The notes beneath the pieces are model-generated. The model did no database searches, was not told the DNA's origin, and saw only the letters and a program-made list of their open reading frames with translations. From positions 149,799,584 to 149,863,583 of the forward strand of contig OY720634.1 of assembly GCA_963169105.1 (NCBI GenBank): 64,000 nt of DNA, read 5' to 3'. A program made the position numbers and the translations under genes. This document shows positions 33,860-46,620 of the stretch, in pieces; position 1 is the first letter of the stretch; each line of letters opens with the position of its first letter. This stretch comes from Ceriagrion tenellum. Taxonomy: Eukaryota > Arthropoda > Insecta > Odonata > Coenagrionidae.

Positions 33860-36800
33860 CAGATTGGGAAACTTGAGCACTGAAAATACGATCAACTCCA
33901 AATATGTACGCCAGCCGTAGCTTAGGCGATTTCACGAACACATTTTGCGCTTTTTGGGCAGTTGTCATATAGAGATCGGAAGAATGGGGGCTGACATCAT
34001 GTGGCGATCTTTAGAGCAGAGATACTTATGATCGTCTGGTCTGGTGAGCTTGAGTAACTAGGATTAGCAGTGCTCATAGCTAATGGAACGGCTATGAATA
34101 GTTTTGTGCGAGATATTCGTCCAATGAGATGGAAGCTATCTGGGATTTTTCATCCAAACCTGGAGGTCAACTAGTAAGGTCTAATCTAAAAATACGAAAT
34201 CGGTTGATATAAGTAGGTTGCAAAGTTGCTATTCCACTCATGAAAGATAATAGTGCGTTAGAGCAAGTACCAGTACATTTATACCAGTCATAATTATGTC
34301 ATAAATAGGCCATAGCAAAATATACCAGTATATTTTCTTATGACATGTTTCCTCTCTAAGCCTGATGAAATCCTCAAACGAAACTATGTCGTCAAATTTG
34401 GTGATGCTAAGTTCGGGGCGGGAATACGAAGTTCTGCTGTTTTGAGCCACTAGAGCGCGCCTCTATGCGATTTATGACTTAATTCACTTAGCGAACCTGC
34501 TTGGTACACATCAAAACAGATCGGAAAAATCATTGAAGTCCGCTAGAGAATGTGTTTGAGAAGAAAATGACATCGGTAATCGGGACCGCGATTGTTGCTT
34601 GCATGGTAATCTATGACAAACGGGTCAAATATTGACAATGTGAACTTTGTAATTATTTTGTGACTATAAACGTTTGAAGTACGTAGTTGAAACTGTTTTC
34701 TTTTTATATTCGCGAAATGACCAGCTGTGAATCCGTACGTACAAAGTGGTACCTACAAGCAAATCATGAACCTGGTGAACGTTCTCCGAACATTTTGCTT
34801 GCGTACATAGTTTCATTTGGTGTTGCTCGTTTGCACTAATCTGAAACCACGCTGCCTTGAGTCGTAAGCTGCCATGGGCTGTATAAATATCTTACCTGAC
34901 TAATTAAAAAGAGATGTAAACACACGACATTATGCATTAATTCACTAATAATGCATTCATAATAAAATTAATTATTCGATGACTAAAATTTTAAAAGAAT
35001 GGTTTATCCAAAGTAGCCAATTAAATTGTGTAAAATTCTCAGTGAAAAAATCACAATTGAAAATAGCCAATTGAGGCGTCAATTCTATTATGTTTCGCAA
35101 TCTGACTTCAATCATTTCAATAACCTGTTATTAACTCAAATAATAAATGTGGAGAGTTACCTACACAACCATTCAATCGCATGAAACGCTTGGCTTCTTA
35201 CGAACAATTCTTCGCAAAAATGGCTTTAATACGCGACAGAAAAATTCTTCTTTTCTCAATGCTTGCATATGGCACTGTACGATTGCAAGTTATATATTGA
35301 TAATAAAACTGCGTGAAAAGGCATGATTTTCTCGTTCATATCAAACTAACGGTAATTTTATCATATGAATTCAGCGTATGAATCAAATATCACCTGACAG
35401 TGTAACCACCTGAAAGCCTCTGGTGAGCGGGAATGCTTTGGCTCGGCAAAGGGTGGGCACGGCAGGGAAGTGCATCTTTTTTTTCTCGAGGAGATTAGCC
35501 CGGACAAGAAGTTCTTCGAGTTGGCCTTTTAAGAGACGCTGGAAACTTTATTGTCGAAAGGTGTGGCGAGGGTGAAGGGGCGAGTTAGGGCTGGGGTGAA
35601 GCCGGGGTCGCGAGGGCATCAGTGACCCCGAATGAATCTACGGAAGAACGAGCGCCGTAAAAGGAGAATAACGTGCAGTGTAAGGCCAACATCGGTGTGG
35701 GCATGGCGAAACGCCATCTTGTCCACCCATCTTGCCAGAATAGGCTCAATGAATATTTTTGCTTAACGACTGAAATCTCTGGGCTCAAGGAAAAGAAATT
35801 CTGGATAGTATGGGCGAGAGTTCAACTTTTATATTTTAAGTAGCTGCAAGAAGCATGAAGTAAATAATGTAAATTGATTGGCTGAAAATAAAATTTCATT
35901 AGACTGAAATTCTTAGTAGGTAACAAAATCTTGAAACATCTTTACGTGACTCATTGTTTTCACCCGAGCGATGGAAACGCGTTCACAACTGAGGTTTTTT
36001 GTAATTTTATAATCATTACTACGGTGAGTGAGTGAGCTTTATTTTTTAAAATAGCGGAGAGCTAGATGAAATTCTCTCTCTTACATTTCTGACGAGATAA
36101 ATGAGGTAGGAATTCTATATTTTTTTAAACAAGACCTCTCTGGAGTTCATATCCACGCTATTTTAGTAGGAAATTGCTAGTATTTTTTGGCAAATCATAA
36201 ATTGGAGGCAAAGTGGTTGATATTATAGGAATTTTGGAAAGTTGAGTTATTTTTCTGTCTGTTGAGGCCAATTTATTAAATTTTATGTGAAATAACATCT
36301 CTACCAAACTACCTTAATCATTTAATACTCTCAAAAATAGAAGATGACTCAATATTGGTCCCACATGTAGGATGAGATGAGTGTTGTTTTGCTCCTCTAT
36401 AGTGGAGTGAGACAGCCAAAGAGAAGAGGATTCCATGGTGCACGAATCTCTGAACATCGCCTCGTAGTGGTAACAAGTTACTTCTTTCAATTGCTATTTT
36501 AAACGATGAAAGCCATGTCAAATCCCTTACTTTATTTACCATCAGTGAAGAAAGAATCTTCGATGCTCATTCGTATCCAGTTAAATGAATTTTAGGTATT
36601 GATTAGGTAAAATTATCTCAAGATACTTGCGTCTCTTAATGATGCTTAGTTACCCAATAATAGTGCGCATAAATCAATGGCTATATGTGGACGTTATAAG
36701 CTCTAATTAAAAAAATAACGGCCTTTAGTATTGAACTTAAAAAAGTGATATCATAGCCTCTTTCTTCAAAATATTGGTTATTTAATCCTCTCCTTTTTAG

Positions 36801-38025
36801 TAATTATTTTGTTTATCATTATCCCATTAAAGAAGTGGTGATAATCATATGCAACTATTAACGGGCATGCGAATTATGGGAAAGTATAATTTTTTTTCGC
36901 AAATATTATTCCTATTTGACCAAAAATTTAGTCCTTAAGTACACAAATGATATAAGAATTCTTGTTTATATACAATACCATTTGATTTCCTAATTTTTAT
37001 TACGAATTGTACTTCACCGTTTCTTAATCTGAAAAATATATATATGTATATATATGAAGAGTTATTTGAATAGTCAAAGGTGATAGATACTTACAGAAAG
37101 AAAAAGTTACTCCTATCATAACGAGTTCTTTATTGACTTTACGGCTGAAAAATGTTGACTGTTAAAGAAAAATGAACCCATATCACTATGAAGTATAATC
37201 CTGTGATGGCAGGTAGTGAAAAACTTAAGTCGCCCAATCGATGGAATATGATGATGAAGAGAGACAAGCTGAGTGAAATTATAGTCGGATAAAGAGCTTC
37301 ACGGAACCGTTCTTAGAACTGGAGGCCACTGATTACAATGAAGACAATGATGATTGAGCTCTTCAACCGGTTTATATTGACTGCGCTCATGTGGAAGTTA
37401 TTTTTTCTCCAGTTTCGTTTCGGTGTGGAGTTCAATCACTGCTATGGTTTGATTGCCTGTCAAATTCGTTCTTCATATGGCTTGCCACTTTTCGATTCAA
37501 GTTATTATACGTAATACTCAACATACTTATTCTTTTTTTTCCTCTATCTTCGGGAAAGGGCTGACAAGCCCGCAATATCCTTTCTGTGCTTCATTTTATT
37601 ACCATGCATTCCATCTATTTGCGTCACTTGTTTATGAAATGGTTCAGCTTATAACTGTACCGTGGAGTGTTTTTCATTGGAAACGGTCAATCCTAATTTT
37701 CTTCAAACATGGAAAAGCAACCCGTGAGACACTGCTCGGGGGACTTACTGTCTATGTGATGAGGGCTATTTGGCTTATGGAGTAAGTTGCAATATATAAA
37801 ATTAATGCGCCAGCGACGAAATTACAGTGCGTGAGGGGAATCTCCGGAATCCTTACTCGTGACCCTGAGAGTTCGGAATGACGTTCTGCAGTGGAGAGAG
37901 GGAAGTGCATGCAAAACCCGAGTGCGCCGAACTCTATTCCACGTCTCATTTCACCGTTGCATGGATTGTCACGGTGCATGGAACCCCGCCGGTGATAAAA
38001 GTATGTCTTTACCTTTTGCGAAGTA
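33860..38025. other. no recognised gene; AT microsatellite at 37036-37055
   Basis: A short ATATAT tract interrupted by GT lies at 37036-37055. Frames up to 110 codons (37453-37785) have no recognised domains. Confidence 0.5.
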
Positions 38026-38029
38026 AACA

Positions 38030-38430
38030 ATCCACGGATCACGACGGGAGGTTGGGCCGCCTTTATTGCATCGGTGATAATGTGGGAAAGGAAGCAGCGT
38101 TTTATATGGCGGCTAATTGAGAAGGAGACCACCCTACTTATATGTAAGATTGGAAGGATTGGCGTCGGTGACGGGGTGCGTGCAAGGGGGAGGGACGGGA
38201 GTCGTAATGACCGGCGAGGGAAAAAGGGTGGGAATGAGAGGGTGGGGTTGAAGAGAGGAGGGGGTGTTGGGTGGTGGGTGGTTTTCCGTGAATGCTGCGA
38301 GCAGGCCCCGCTGAATAGATTGCTTCCGCTCCTATTCCAAGGTCCTAGGTTTGATGTCTTCCGAGCTTTATAGGCGACGGCCGATACCGTTACAACGATC
38401 TCTCTCTGTTCCACACGCATTTGACCTCCT
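38030..38430. other. GC-rich island
   Basis: CpG-containing, with G-rich plus strand at 38160-38285. The longest minus-strand frame over it (37752-38420, 222 codons) has no recognisable domain and is low-complexity in the middle; I do not call it a gene. Confidence 0.35.
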
Positions 38431-41400
38431 CGATGGGAGCAGTGCAGAAATTATAGCTGCCGTGCTGAAAGGATGCACTTAGACTACTTCGCTTTGCTCG
38501 GTAGCGGACCTAAAGAGGACTTGGGTATTTGCACCTGGTTAGATTCTACTGGGAAAACGTTTGAGAACAAGATCGCGCTGAAAAATTATGTGGCATTTTT
38601 ACCTAGTAGTGCATGACGTATAAGGTTGTCGTTCATGACAATGAGTTTTTTTTCGTTTCCCTCACTACATTGGGTTCCTTGGCGTACATTTTGATGCGGC
38701 ATCAGTTTAGTTAATGACAAGTCTCATCATATGTATTGTTTGATTCTCTAAACCCCATTATTATTGTAACGTTTTCGTAATAGCGATAAAGAATAAGCAG
38801 TAAAGTTTCATAGTACTATGAGTAATATTTTATCCCTGAATCAGGATGAATCATAAATAAAGGCATATTATTTGGCATATTATAAAATAAAGTACGCTTA
38901 AACTAGTATTTTAGAATTGGATTTTTCATACGCCCGTAAAAATGGTAAATTGGTGAATGACTCAATTTGAATAACTTTTTTTTTAGTTTTATCAGTTCAT
39001 TCAATGTCTTCTGCAAGCCCGGAATGAATGGTGCTATGCCCTAAGAGTTTCATGACACAAAAATTAATGAGTTAGTAATGGTTTTATTTACTGAAAACAT
39101 ATAATTAAAATGGCCACTCTCTCTTTTTTTAATAATTGAGATAAATTTTCACACGAGATGCCTTCCCACGTGGAACTGTGTGATTCTACCCCTTTTGGTT
39201 CCTTGGTGGAAAAGTGCTCTTGGTTGCGTGGGAAATGAGGAGCTATTCGCATGAGTTGATCATGAGGTATGAGGTCAACTGGAAAGTCAATGGATGTGGC
39301 AGATTTAGAAGAATTTTATAAGACTCTAAAAAGCGTAAATAACATCGAATCACATAATTATGCATTGTATTTTCCATTTAAGTGGTGTTCCGGTCATTTG
39401 CTTAGACGTTATTACTGATGAACGAATTAGATTTGTTTATTCTTTGGGTATTTTCTGAGCGTGGGAGGGCTAAGAATATTTTCAAGAGCATTAATCAAAT
39501 ATCACGACAAGAATAAGACAGCTAATAAAATTTCGTGGAATCGATTGTTAACATATAGGGGATTGACGAAAAGAGTGAGTCTAAAGACAACTATTTTTTA
39601 AGATCCCAAATGTAGTTTATGGTTGGTAAAGCCTTATTGATGCCTAAAGCCTGCGTAGGCGCGTGACTGGAGAAGTGAGAAAATGTATTGCATTAATGGG
39701 GAGCATTCGGTAGAAAAATGGGTAGAGTAAGAAAGGGGCATATAGTGAGACAGATCCTAAGTGAAATTCCATACTTCTACGTGAATCCTTCATAAAAACA
39801 TTATTGGAACCTTCGGAATGAGTATGTGGAGAAGTGTGCTCTTGTGGAATCTGACTGGATAAGTGTGTAAGTGAAGAGGAGAAGGTTTTGAGAATTTAAT
39901 GAAGAAGACGCGCTAATCACCCATATTATTCACGGTAACAAGATATGAATGGGTCACATAGGAAGAACTGTTCTTAGAGCACTCAACAAATATCAAGATT
40001 AATAATGAAGGTACGACGTTGATCAGTAGCTGAGGCAGCTATGTAAATATGGGTTGACCCAAACAAATTTTCAATAGGTTGTTTTAAGTAGCCTGATGCA
40101 AAGAAAGCTGCCTAATAACTGGTGGGAAATGAAACAGTTAACTACGAAATTTGTCAAAGAAAGGACTTTATACGGTGCGGAGTATTGGAAATCGGACTCA
40201 TTCCTTTTTTCTATCGAACATTTTTGTCGATGCTAAATGTGAAATAATTAAAAAAGAATCAATGTAAACTATTGGGATCGCCATTCAAACAAATTTTATG
40301 CCAATGACTCCATTAAACATTAATCTTTATATTTCCTCATATGAATAATATGAGAAGGATGTACTGTAGTTTTATGAACAGTCATCGACGAATATTTTTC
40401 TAGTTTCATTGATATACAGTAATCATTACACCAGATCTATTACATTCTTATGGTTTGTTTTCATTATTTTTGTGATAGATTTGTGAACTTATTATGAGTG
40501 CCACGGATATTCAAGTCAATTAATTATTTGTCTGATTACTATAGCTCTCTCAATCTTTAATTTGATATTTTTTCTTTATATCCAGATGTGGATTTGAAAA
40601 CAATTGTATTCCTCATTAGGAGTATTTACATTATCCTATGCATTTTAGCTATTGATTTTGTTAATTAGTTTTCACTAAATGTAACCCTGAGTATGTCTGT
40701 AAATACCGAACAAAACGTTAGCTTCAGTGTAATAAGTATAATATTATGATCTGCATGTCTCTCACTCAAGAAGAGTAATAATGTTATAAAAGATTTGGTA
40801 ATTTTCCGATGAGTAATATGTATGAACCCGATTGAATTTCATACAGCATTAATATTTTTAAAGCTGTTAAATAATCATTACAGTTATGTTACCCACACAT
40901 TACATTTTAAGGTATACTTTATATGCTGACCAAGGGTGTAGTGTCAGGAGATGATAGGGTATTGAACTTAATAACACATCCGTGAAAATTGTTGTGCTCC
41001 TAGTGCCAGGCTTGTTCCATTTTTCTGACATTAGATTTTGAATAACCAGTCACACGTAGCAATTGAAAAAATGTGATCGTGTGAGAGGTGAAATGTCTAG
41101 TAAAATAAACTTAATATATATTCATGAGACAATATATGAGTCTCTAGCGTGGGTTGCGTATGTTTGAATTAGGCATAGACGAGGACGTTCACGTCAAAGT
41201 AAGGATAAAGTTATGTGAAAAAGTTGAGAATCAAAGCAAATTAAATAATTCCATCCGGATTGCTGCAAGTGCTGTCTGGGGAAACAGCGAGGAGAGAAAT
41301 GGTTAAAATACTCAAATATGATTTCGGTGCGTTTTATTCATTTCTGGGACCTGTATTCGGGCATTAGAATAATACATTTAAGGGTTGTGCACTTACAATG

Positions 41401-42715
41401 AGCTCTATTAAATTGAAATTATTAAGAATTTTTATATTGATAATTAACTGACCAACTGGGGTCCCTTTTGCATAACTGTGGATCATTTTACGTTATCGGA
41501 GGATAGGTGAGCTCGAGAGGTAATCGTTTCAAATCATGAGGACGAGCTGAAATCCTGAGTCTCCCAGAAAAATGGCATCCAGACATCGCATGCTTATCCC
41601 GGTGGTCTTGTCTAAGATGTATCTATTAGCAGCGCTGAGACAAAAAATTAAGAGTTCGCCTAGCGCCTTTCTCGTTTTCCTCCCAGCCACCGGATATCTC
41701 CGCCGAGGCCGAGAGCAGTCGGAAACTCGCCCGAACCACCTGCTGTGGATTGCTTGCTTTCCGATGGACGATTGGGGTGATTCGATATGACTCGCGGAAT
41801 TACGTGTTCTTTTTATACATATCACACGAATTGGAATACGCTCTACGTTTTTCAAATTACAGCTCTCACTAAAATCAGCTATCGGTAGAGTACCGACAGA
41901 AAATTATCTAAACTTGGTTATCTTAAGTTCTATAAGTTCGTTAACCGTTTTAAACATCATTTACAATTGTAAGAAATATCAAGTTTGCATTAAGAATGCA
42001 AGTTATTCTTGCGTTTCCCACTGAGTGATGTTAGCCATGTCAGGAGATATATCGAAAAGATACGCTCTTTTTTCCATCGAGGAAATTCTCTCCTCAGAAC
42101 ATTGGCAGACGTGGAGAGTATTACCAAGTGAGAAACCCAAGAAGAGTTTGCATCCATAATTCGTGGGAATGTATTATGCCTAGTTTCAACTAGAACACAT
42201 TAACTTTTATTGAAGTTTTACATTGGGCCCTGTTAATTTTGAAACCAGAGCATATAGAATACTCTGTTTTTACTGGACTAGGTTAATTTAGATAAAATAG
42301 TATATTTACATCCTAATTGTAACGCAATATTTCACAATACACTCATGTATTTTTATTCCCTGATATCACGGCAGAGTTTACAGTTACTTGTTTGTCTATC
42401 ATCTCGGAAGCATAGTGAGGGTATATAAGGAAAGAAAGGACGGTTGAAGCGGAAAATCACTTAAAGCATCGAAAATCAATTTACATTCGCGTAAGGAAAT
42501 TTAGGCTTAAATATCAATACTTGCAAGAAGAACAATTTTCTCCAGGTCGATCGACCTCAGAAGAATCTCGGACAAAATTGAATTACGATAGGCTCTCCTC
42601 AAATTAAAAATGAATGATGATTATTTTATGAATATTGTGTTTATGTCACTATCAAGAGCTACAATTTTCAAAATTTGACGGTTTCAAGTTTTAATGATCA
42701 ATCGTTACCAGTGAG
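38431..42715. other. no recognised feature
   Basis: AT-rich DNA. Only short unrecognised frames, for example 41529-41855. Confidence 0.5.
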
Positions 42716-42905
42716 TAAGTTTCTTTGGAAAGGTCTTAGGTTTTCCCGGCGTATTTGCTGGATAAATGTTTCTCGGGTGTTCCACCGGTTCAGAACCTCT
42801 GAAGATGGAAAGAAAGTCGTCCCCGAAACGTCGGGACTCATGTACCTGCTTACCCGGTGGATCACCCGAGAAACACTTATCCACGTTTATTTTACTCAAT
42901 CACTC
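42716..42905. mobile_element. two Penelope-like terminal repeats head to head
   Basis: The plus-strand half (about 42790-42905) carries CTGAAGA, GAAACGTC, then CCGGTGGATCACCCGAGAAA. The minus-strand half (42716-42790) carries the same repeat in reverse: TTTCTCGGGTG and TCCACCGG. Together they form an inverted repeat of about 35 bp whose loop contains the hammerhead-like motif. Both halves match the single copy at 54535-54665, including the words CAGC[AG][AG]ATACGCCG and GAAAA. No coding sequence is retained. Confidence 0.75.
42793..42838 (+). ncRNA. hammerhead-like motif with exact core
   Basis: Core CUGAAGA (42798-42804) followed by U, a weak stem II region and GAA-ACGU-C (42825-42832). Stem I is only ACC-U with GGG-type pairing beside the core, but the wider inverted repeat encloses the whole motif. 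Stem II is poorly paired compared with the sister copy at 54534-54577. Confidence 0.6.
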
Positions 42906-42917
42906 CCATCTAGAGCT

Positions 42918-43040
42918 GTGCGCTGATGGGAAAACTATCGGCGGCGGACGCCGACTGGAAACGGGTCGGCGGCCGGCGGCGCGCCGATCCGATGGTATTT
43001 ACCGGCGGCGGCGGCGGCGTGACCGGCGGCGTAATATTAG
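42918..43040. repeat. CGG-rich insert, copy 1 (possible hAT-like end)
   Basis: GCGCTGATGGGAAAACTATC leads abruptly into about 100 bp of almost pure CGG/CCG-type sequence in AT-rich surroundings. The start resembles hAT-type termini (CAGxGxTGGGxAA). A comparable insert at 47290-47398 ends with the same kind of terminus in reverse. The second end is not identified here. Confidence 0.45.
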
Positions 43041-43871
43041 CCTTCATATATTCACTAGTATTGCAGCACTTAAGCAAATTATAGGATGAAGTATTAATTT
43101 TTTCTCATTAATTAATACATTAATTTATATAATGTCATGTAAAAACTTATTTTATGAAATTCCTACTTACGTATGCGACAAAAATGTCTCACATTTTTAA
43201 GCGTTTAGACAAATGACGTATTTAAAAGTTTTAACCAAAACTATCACTATATCCGTGCCTTACTATGTTTCCTTTTGTCTCAAATGCGAGCGAAATCCAC
43301 ATTATAGTATTTGGGCGTTGGCTGTGCGTAGACTTGAGAGCTAAAGTGTAAATGCTAATAATAATTTTTTATTTATAATAAGTTTTGAGTCGTAGGGTGT
43401 ACGATTTTTGGAATTTCACACACAAATTTGCAGATGGATGAACGGATAATAGGATGCGTTATGGATACTATTTGCATCATTTAAATAGTATTTGATGGAA
43501 AATTATGCCTCATCAATGCCGTGGGATATAAAAACTTCCTATGAAATTTATTCCTTCTCTTATTCCGATTCCTTCTCCTATCCTCATGCGAGGCGAGATA
43601 CTTAACATCCTCCTAGATACTCTCAGACTGCACTGTATATTTACTTCCTTGAACTTCACGTACCATTACCAATGATCAAATGCATAATAAATATTTTTCA
43701 AATATTTTTCAAATATTCTCCAAATATTTTTATTTGGAATTTAGAAGCATTAGAAACTCTTCAGGATGTAAATAAACCCATTGGCCAACGACTTCCCGTT
43801 TTCCATTGCATTGTAAGGCTGAAAGACAGTGAACCTTGCAAGGGAAAGAAAGAATAGATAGATAGTTTGCC
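43041..43871. repeat. AT-rich spacer with an 11-bp tandem repeat at 43691-43733
   Basis: About four units of ATATTTTTCAA (one reads ATATTCTCCAA) lie in tandem at 43691-43733. The rest is unremarkable AT-rich DNA. Confidence 0.7.
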
Positions 43872-43888
43872 AGATTGTCCTAGAGAAC

Positions 43889-44388
43889 GTGGATGTCTTG
43901 CAGCGGTGCGAGGAGAGATGGAAGGACAGCGGAGACTATTGCAGTGATAGTTACAGGGTAATTTATAGTGGTGGGGATGAGTGTCAACGTGGGGTATCTA
44001 TAGTATTGAACGCAAAATCGGGGATGAGAGAGGTAAATATTGAACAGAGCGACAGCATACTCATCAGCATACAGTGGTTGAAATAAAAGTACACTCAACA
44101 AATTTCGTTATAGTCTAGGTGTACATGCCCACAAGCAACCATGGGTAGTAAAAGGTGGTTGGGCTGTATACTCTGCTAGAGGAGATAACCAGAGAGTTCC
44201 CGGACAAGAGAAACCTAATAGTAATGGGTGTCTGGAACGCAGTAGTGGGAGAAGGGAGAGATGGGTATGAAGTAGTAGGGTATGGATTAGGAACTAGAAA
44301 TGATCGCGACGAGAAGGAAATTGAATTTTGTTGGAATGCAAACTTGAATATTAACTTAGTTATGATGATACGTGATCGTAGTTTTTAA
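43889..44388 (+). pseudogene. LINE apurinic-type endonuclease domain, broken
   Basis: The first frame gives DSGDYCSDSYRVIYSGGDE and VSIVLNAKSGMREVNIEQS. A second, after a frameshift, gives LYTLLEEITREF, NLIVMGVWNAVVGEG and YGLGTRNDRDE. These are the ordered motifs of APE-like LINE endonucleases, which nick the target for reverse transcription. In the family the last block normally reads GD[WF]NA; here it is GVWNA, so a metal/catalytic aspartate is replaced by valine. With the frameshift this domain is inactive. Confidence 0.8.
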
Positions 44389-45169
44389 AAAGTAGGAGAA
44401 TAGAAAAAGTAGGAGGATAAACAGATGGAACTTTTAAGCTTTGGTAGGGGGAAAGAAAGAGAATACCAAGAGCAAGTGGAATGGAACATAAGCGAAGTAA
44501 AGGAAATCGAGAAAACATGGGAGAATATAAAAACAGGCATATTAAGAGCGGCGGAAAAAACGAAAGGATAAGTGAAAACGAGGGGGTTAAGGAGAAGTGG
44601 GTTACGCAGGAAATGATTGGGAAAATAGAGGAGAGAAGGAGGTGAAGAAATGGCAACACTGAACTGGGAAAGACGAAGCACAATGAGTACAATCATCAAC
44701 TCCGGTGAATAACCAATCGGGTGAAGGAAAACTGGTGGAAAAGGCACTGCATGGAAATGGATAAGCTGTAATAAGATGGGAAAAAGGGTGCATTTTACGA
44801 TAAAATAAAATTGCTATCGGGCGGGGAGAGAGGGAAAACTATTGGAAACGGAAACGGAAACGAACGGTGAAATGATTAAGAGCAGAGCATGTAGGATGTT
44901 AATCGAGCAAGAAGATATTCAAGGTAGGTAGAGAGAATACGTGGAAGAGCTATATGACAGCGATAGTAGACAAACTAATTTAGATGTGAAGGATGAAGGA
45001 ACACTAGATGAGGATAACCTGTCCAATTATATTTTGCGATGAAAAAGAGAAAGCATTGAAAGAGATGAAGGCAAGAAAAGCTGTAGGAGTGGAGAACATA
45101 CTTTGGGAGTTGCTAATTAATTTAAGTCAAAATGGTAGGCAAACTTTTTCCAAACTAATTTGATGGATC

Positions 45170-46560
45170 TACGAGGAAGGAGTACGACTAGAGTGCTTAT
45201 TCCTATCCCGAAAATGAAGAAAGCGCTAGAATGCGAGGAATATAGAACAATCAGTTTGATTTCGTATGCAGCCAAAGTTGCACTTAGAATAATCAATAAA
45301 AGGTTGGAGAGTTAGACAAATTTCCACTTTGGTGATGACCAGTTTGGGTACCGAAAAGGAAGGTCAATTCGGGATAGAATTGTGGTGATGAGAACACTTA
45401 TTTATTTATTTTATTTATTTTCACTGCCCCGAACACAGCACATTAGGCCATTTTACGTCGGGTGAACAACATTAACAACGGACGAGATAGACACCCATGT
45501 CCTGGGCAGATAATATTCTACCCAGGCGGGACTCGAACCCGCGACCCTCGGGTTAGCAGGTGAGGACTTTACCCCGCCGCCACCGGGGCCGAATTCTGAA
45601 TTATTGAATGAAACAGAGTATAACCAGGATGTTTCCTCATGTGTCTCGTGGATTTCGAAAAGGTTTTTGACAGAGTGAAGGCAACTATAGGTTGCGGGGT
45701 ATACCAAGGCTGCCCTTGGTCACCTTTGTTTTGTAACATTTATGCTGAGGAAATGCTATGTGGTCTGACAGGCAAGTGAAAAACTTCGTCGATGTGGGAA
45801 CCAAGGTAAGATGGCAGCTAATACAGTTAGTTAAGATCACGGACGACCAGGCGCTGATTAGTCAACCTTCGAAGGGATTTCAAACTTTAGTAGATGCTTT
45901 AGAAATTCAGTACGGAAATTCAAAATGAAGACATCATAAGAAAACAAAAGTTATGGGATTATCTAGGATAAAGAAATCGAGGCTGGTCATTAAAGTTGGA
46001 GGGTACAAACGCGAGCAAGCAGAACATTTTATTTACTAGGGCAGCACGCTTTAAGAAAATGGGCATAGTAGAAAAGACATAAGAAAGAGAATAGCGTTAG
46101 CTAGGGAGGCGTGTAGTAACTGAAGGGAGCTGATGCCGGGGACCTTAGGCAAGGATATGAAGAGGAGACTGGTGAAGGGCTTGATATGGAGCGTAGCATT
46201 TTATGGAGCAGAATCGTGGACCCTCGGAAAGGATCAATGAACGAGATCTGGACGAGAATAGGCTACAGGCATTTAAGATATAGATAAGGAGAAAGTTAGG
46301 TGGACGAAATGGTAGGCAAACGAGGAAGTGCTTAAGATGGTGGGCGAGGAAAGGAAACTTCTGAATGAAATCCGGGATAGGCAGAGAAGATATCTTGTGG
46401 AAGTAAGTTGCACAACAGCGTGATAGAGGGAAGAATTTTTGGCAAGCAGGGAAAGGTAAAAAAGGAGATTTGGATGGATGGAGAACGGTATATCGTTTGC
46501 TGAGGCAAAAATGGTGGTACTAGAGTGAGATAAAACCCTGAAAGTGTAGAAAATGAGGAG
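45170..46560 (+). pseudogene. LINE reverse transcriptase and C-terminal region, broken
   Basis: Recognisable pieces in order: PIPKMKKALECEEYRTISLI with SYAAKVALRIINKRLE (45205-45310), FGYRKGRSIRDRIVVMRTL (45343-45398), [SINE], VDFEKVFDRVK (45648-45680), CGVYQGCPWSPLFCNIYAEE (about 45693-45753), ITDDQALI (45836-45859; the family usually has xADD), ARLVIKVGG-like and EEVLKMVGEERKLLNEIRDR (about 46320-46380). The block with the catalytic DD pair survives only as TDD. In-frame stops are frequent. The same C-terminal words recur at 52370-53170. Confidence 0.82.
45400..45590 (-). mobile_element. tRNA-derived SINE inserted in the LINE
   Basis: Read on the minus strand it starts CGGCCCCGGTGGCGGCGGGG (A box region, 45565-45584) and continues to the B box GGGTTCGAGTCCCG (45527-45540). 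A unique body follows, then a TTTA-rich tail. This is the layout of a tRNA-derived SINE with an internal Pol III promoter. It lies antisense to the LINE, between RT segments that are otherwise contiguous, so it arrived after the LINE. A target duplication is not clear. It is not a functional tRNA: there is no acceptor stem or anticodon arm. Confidence 0.85.
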
Positions 46561-46620
46561 GAGATTCTCTGGCTGTCACCTAAACCTATCTTTTACCGGT
46601 AGAATATTTAAAAGATATTA

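Larger units (their letters stand above)
43872..46620 (+). mobile_element. APE-type LINE, decayed near-full-length copy, split by a SINE
   Basis: Successive short plus-strand frames translate to the pieces of one endonuclease-reverse transcriptase in the right order. The endonuclease appears at 43905-44390, the fingers and palm of RT at 45170-45390 and 45600-45860, and a C-terminal region to about 46560. A minus-strand SINE (45400-45590) interrupts it between two RT segments. Many frameshifts and stops, plus a deletion between the FEKVFDRV segment (45648) and the QGCP segment (45690), show it is dead. The 3' end shares TACCGGTAGAATA with the second copy at 52370-53170. The clade (RTE/Jockey-like) cannot be fixed by eye. 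Confidence 0.85.

Noticed and set aside
37752..38420. 222-codon minus-strand frame
   Set aside because: Spans a GC-rich island; Pro/Arg/Ser-rich low-complexity middle, overlapping frames on the other strand, no recognisable domain.
44360..44793. overlapping minus-strand Phe/Ser/Pro-rich frames
   Set aside because: Antisense shadows of purine-rich LINE coding DNA on the plus strand.
45527..45590. possible tRNA gene
   Set aside because: A and B boxes are present but no acceptor stem or anticodon arm; the body and tail make it a SINE.
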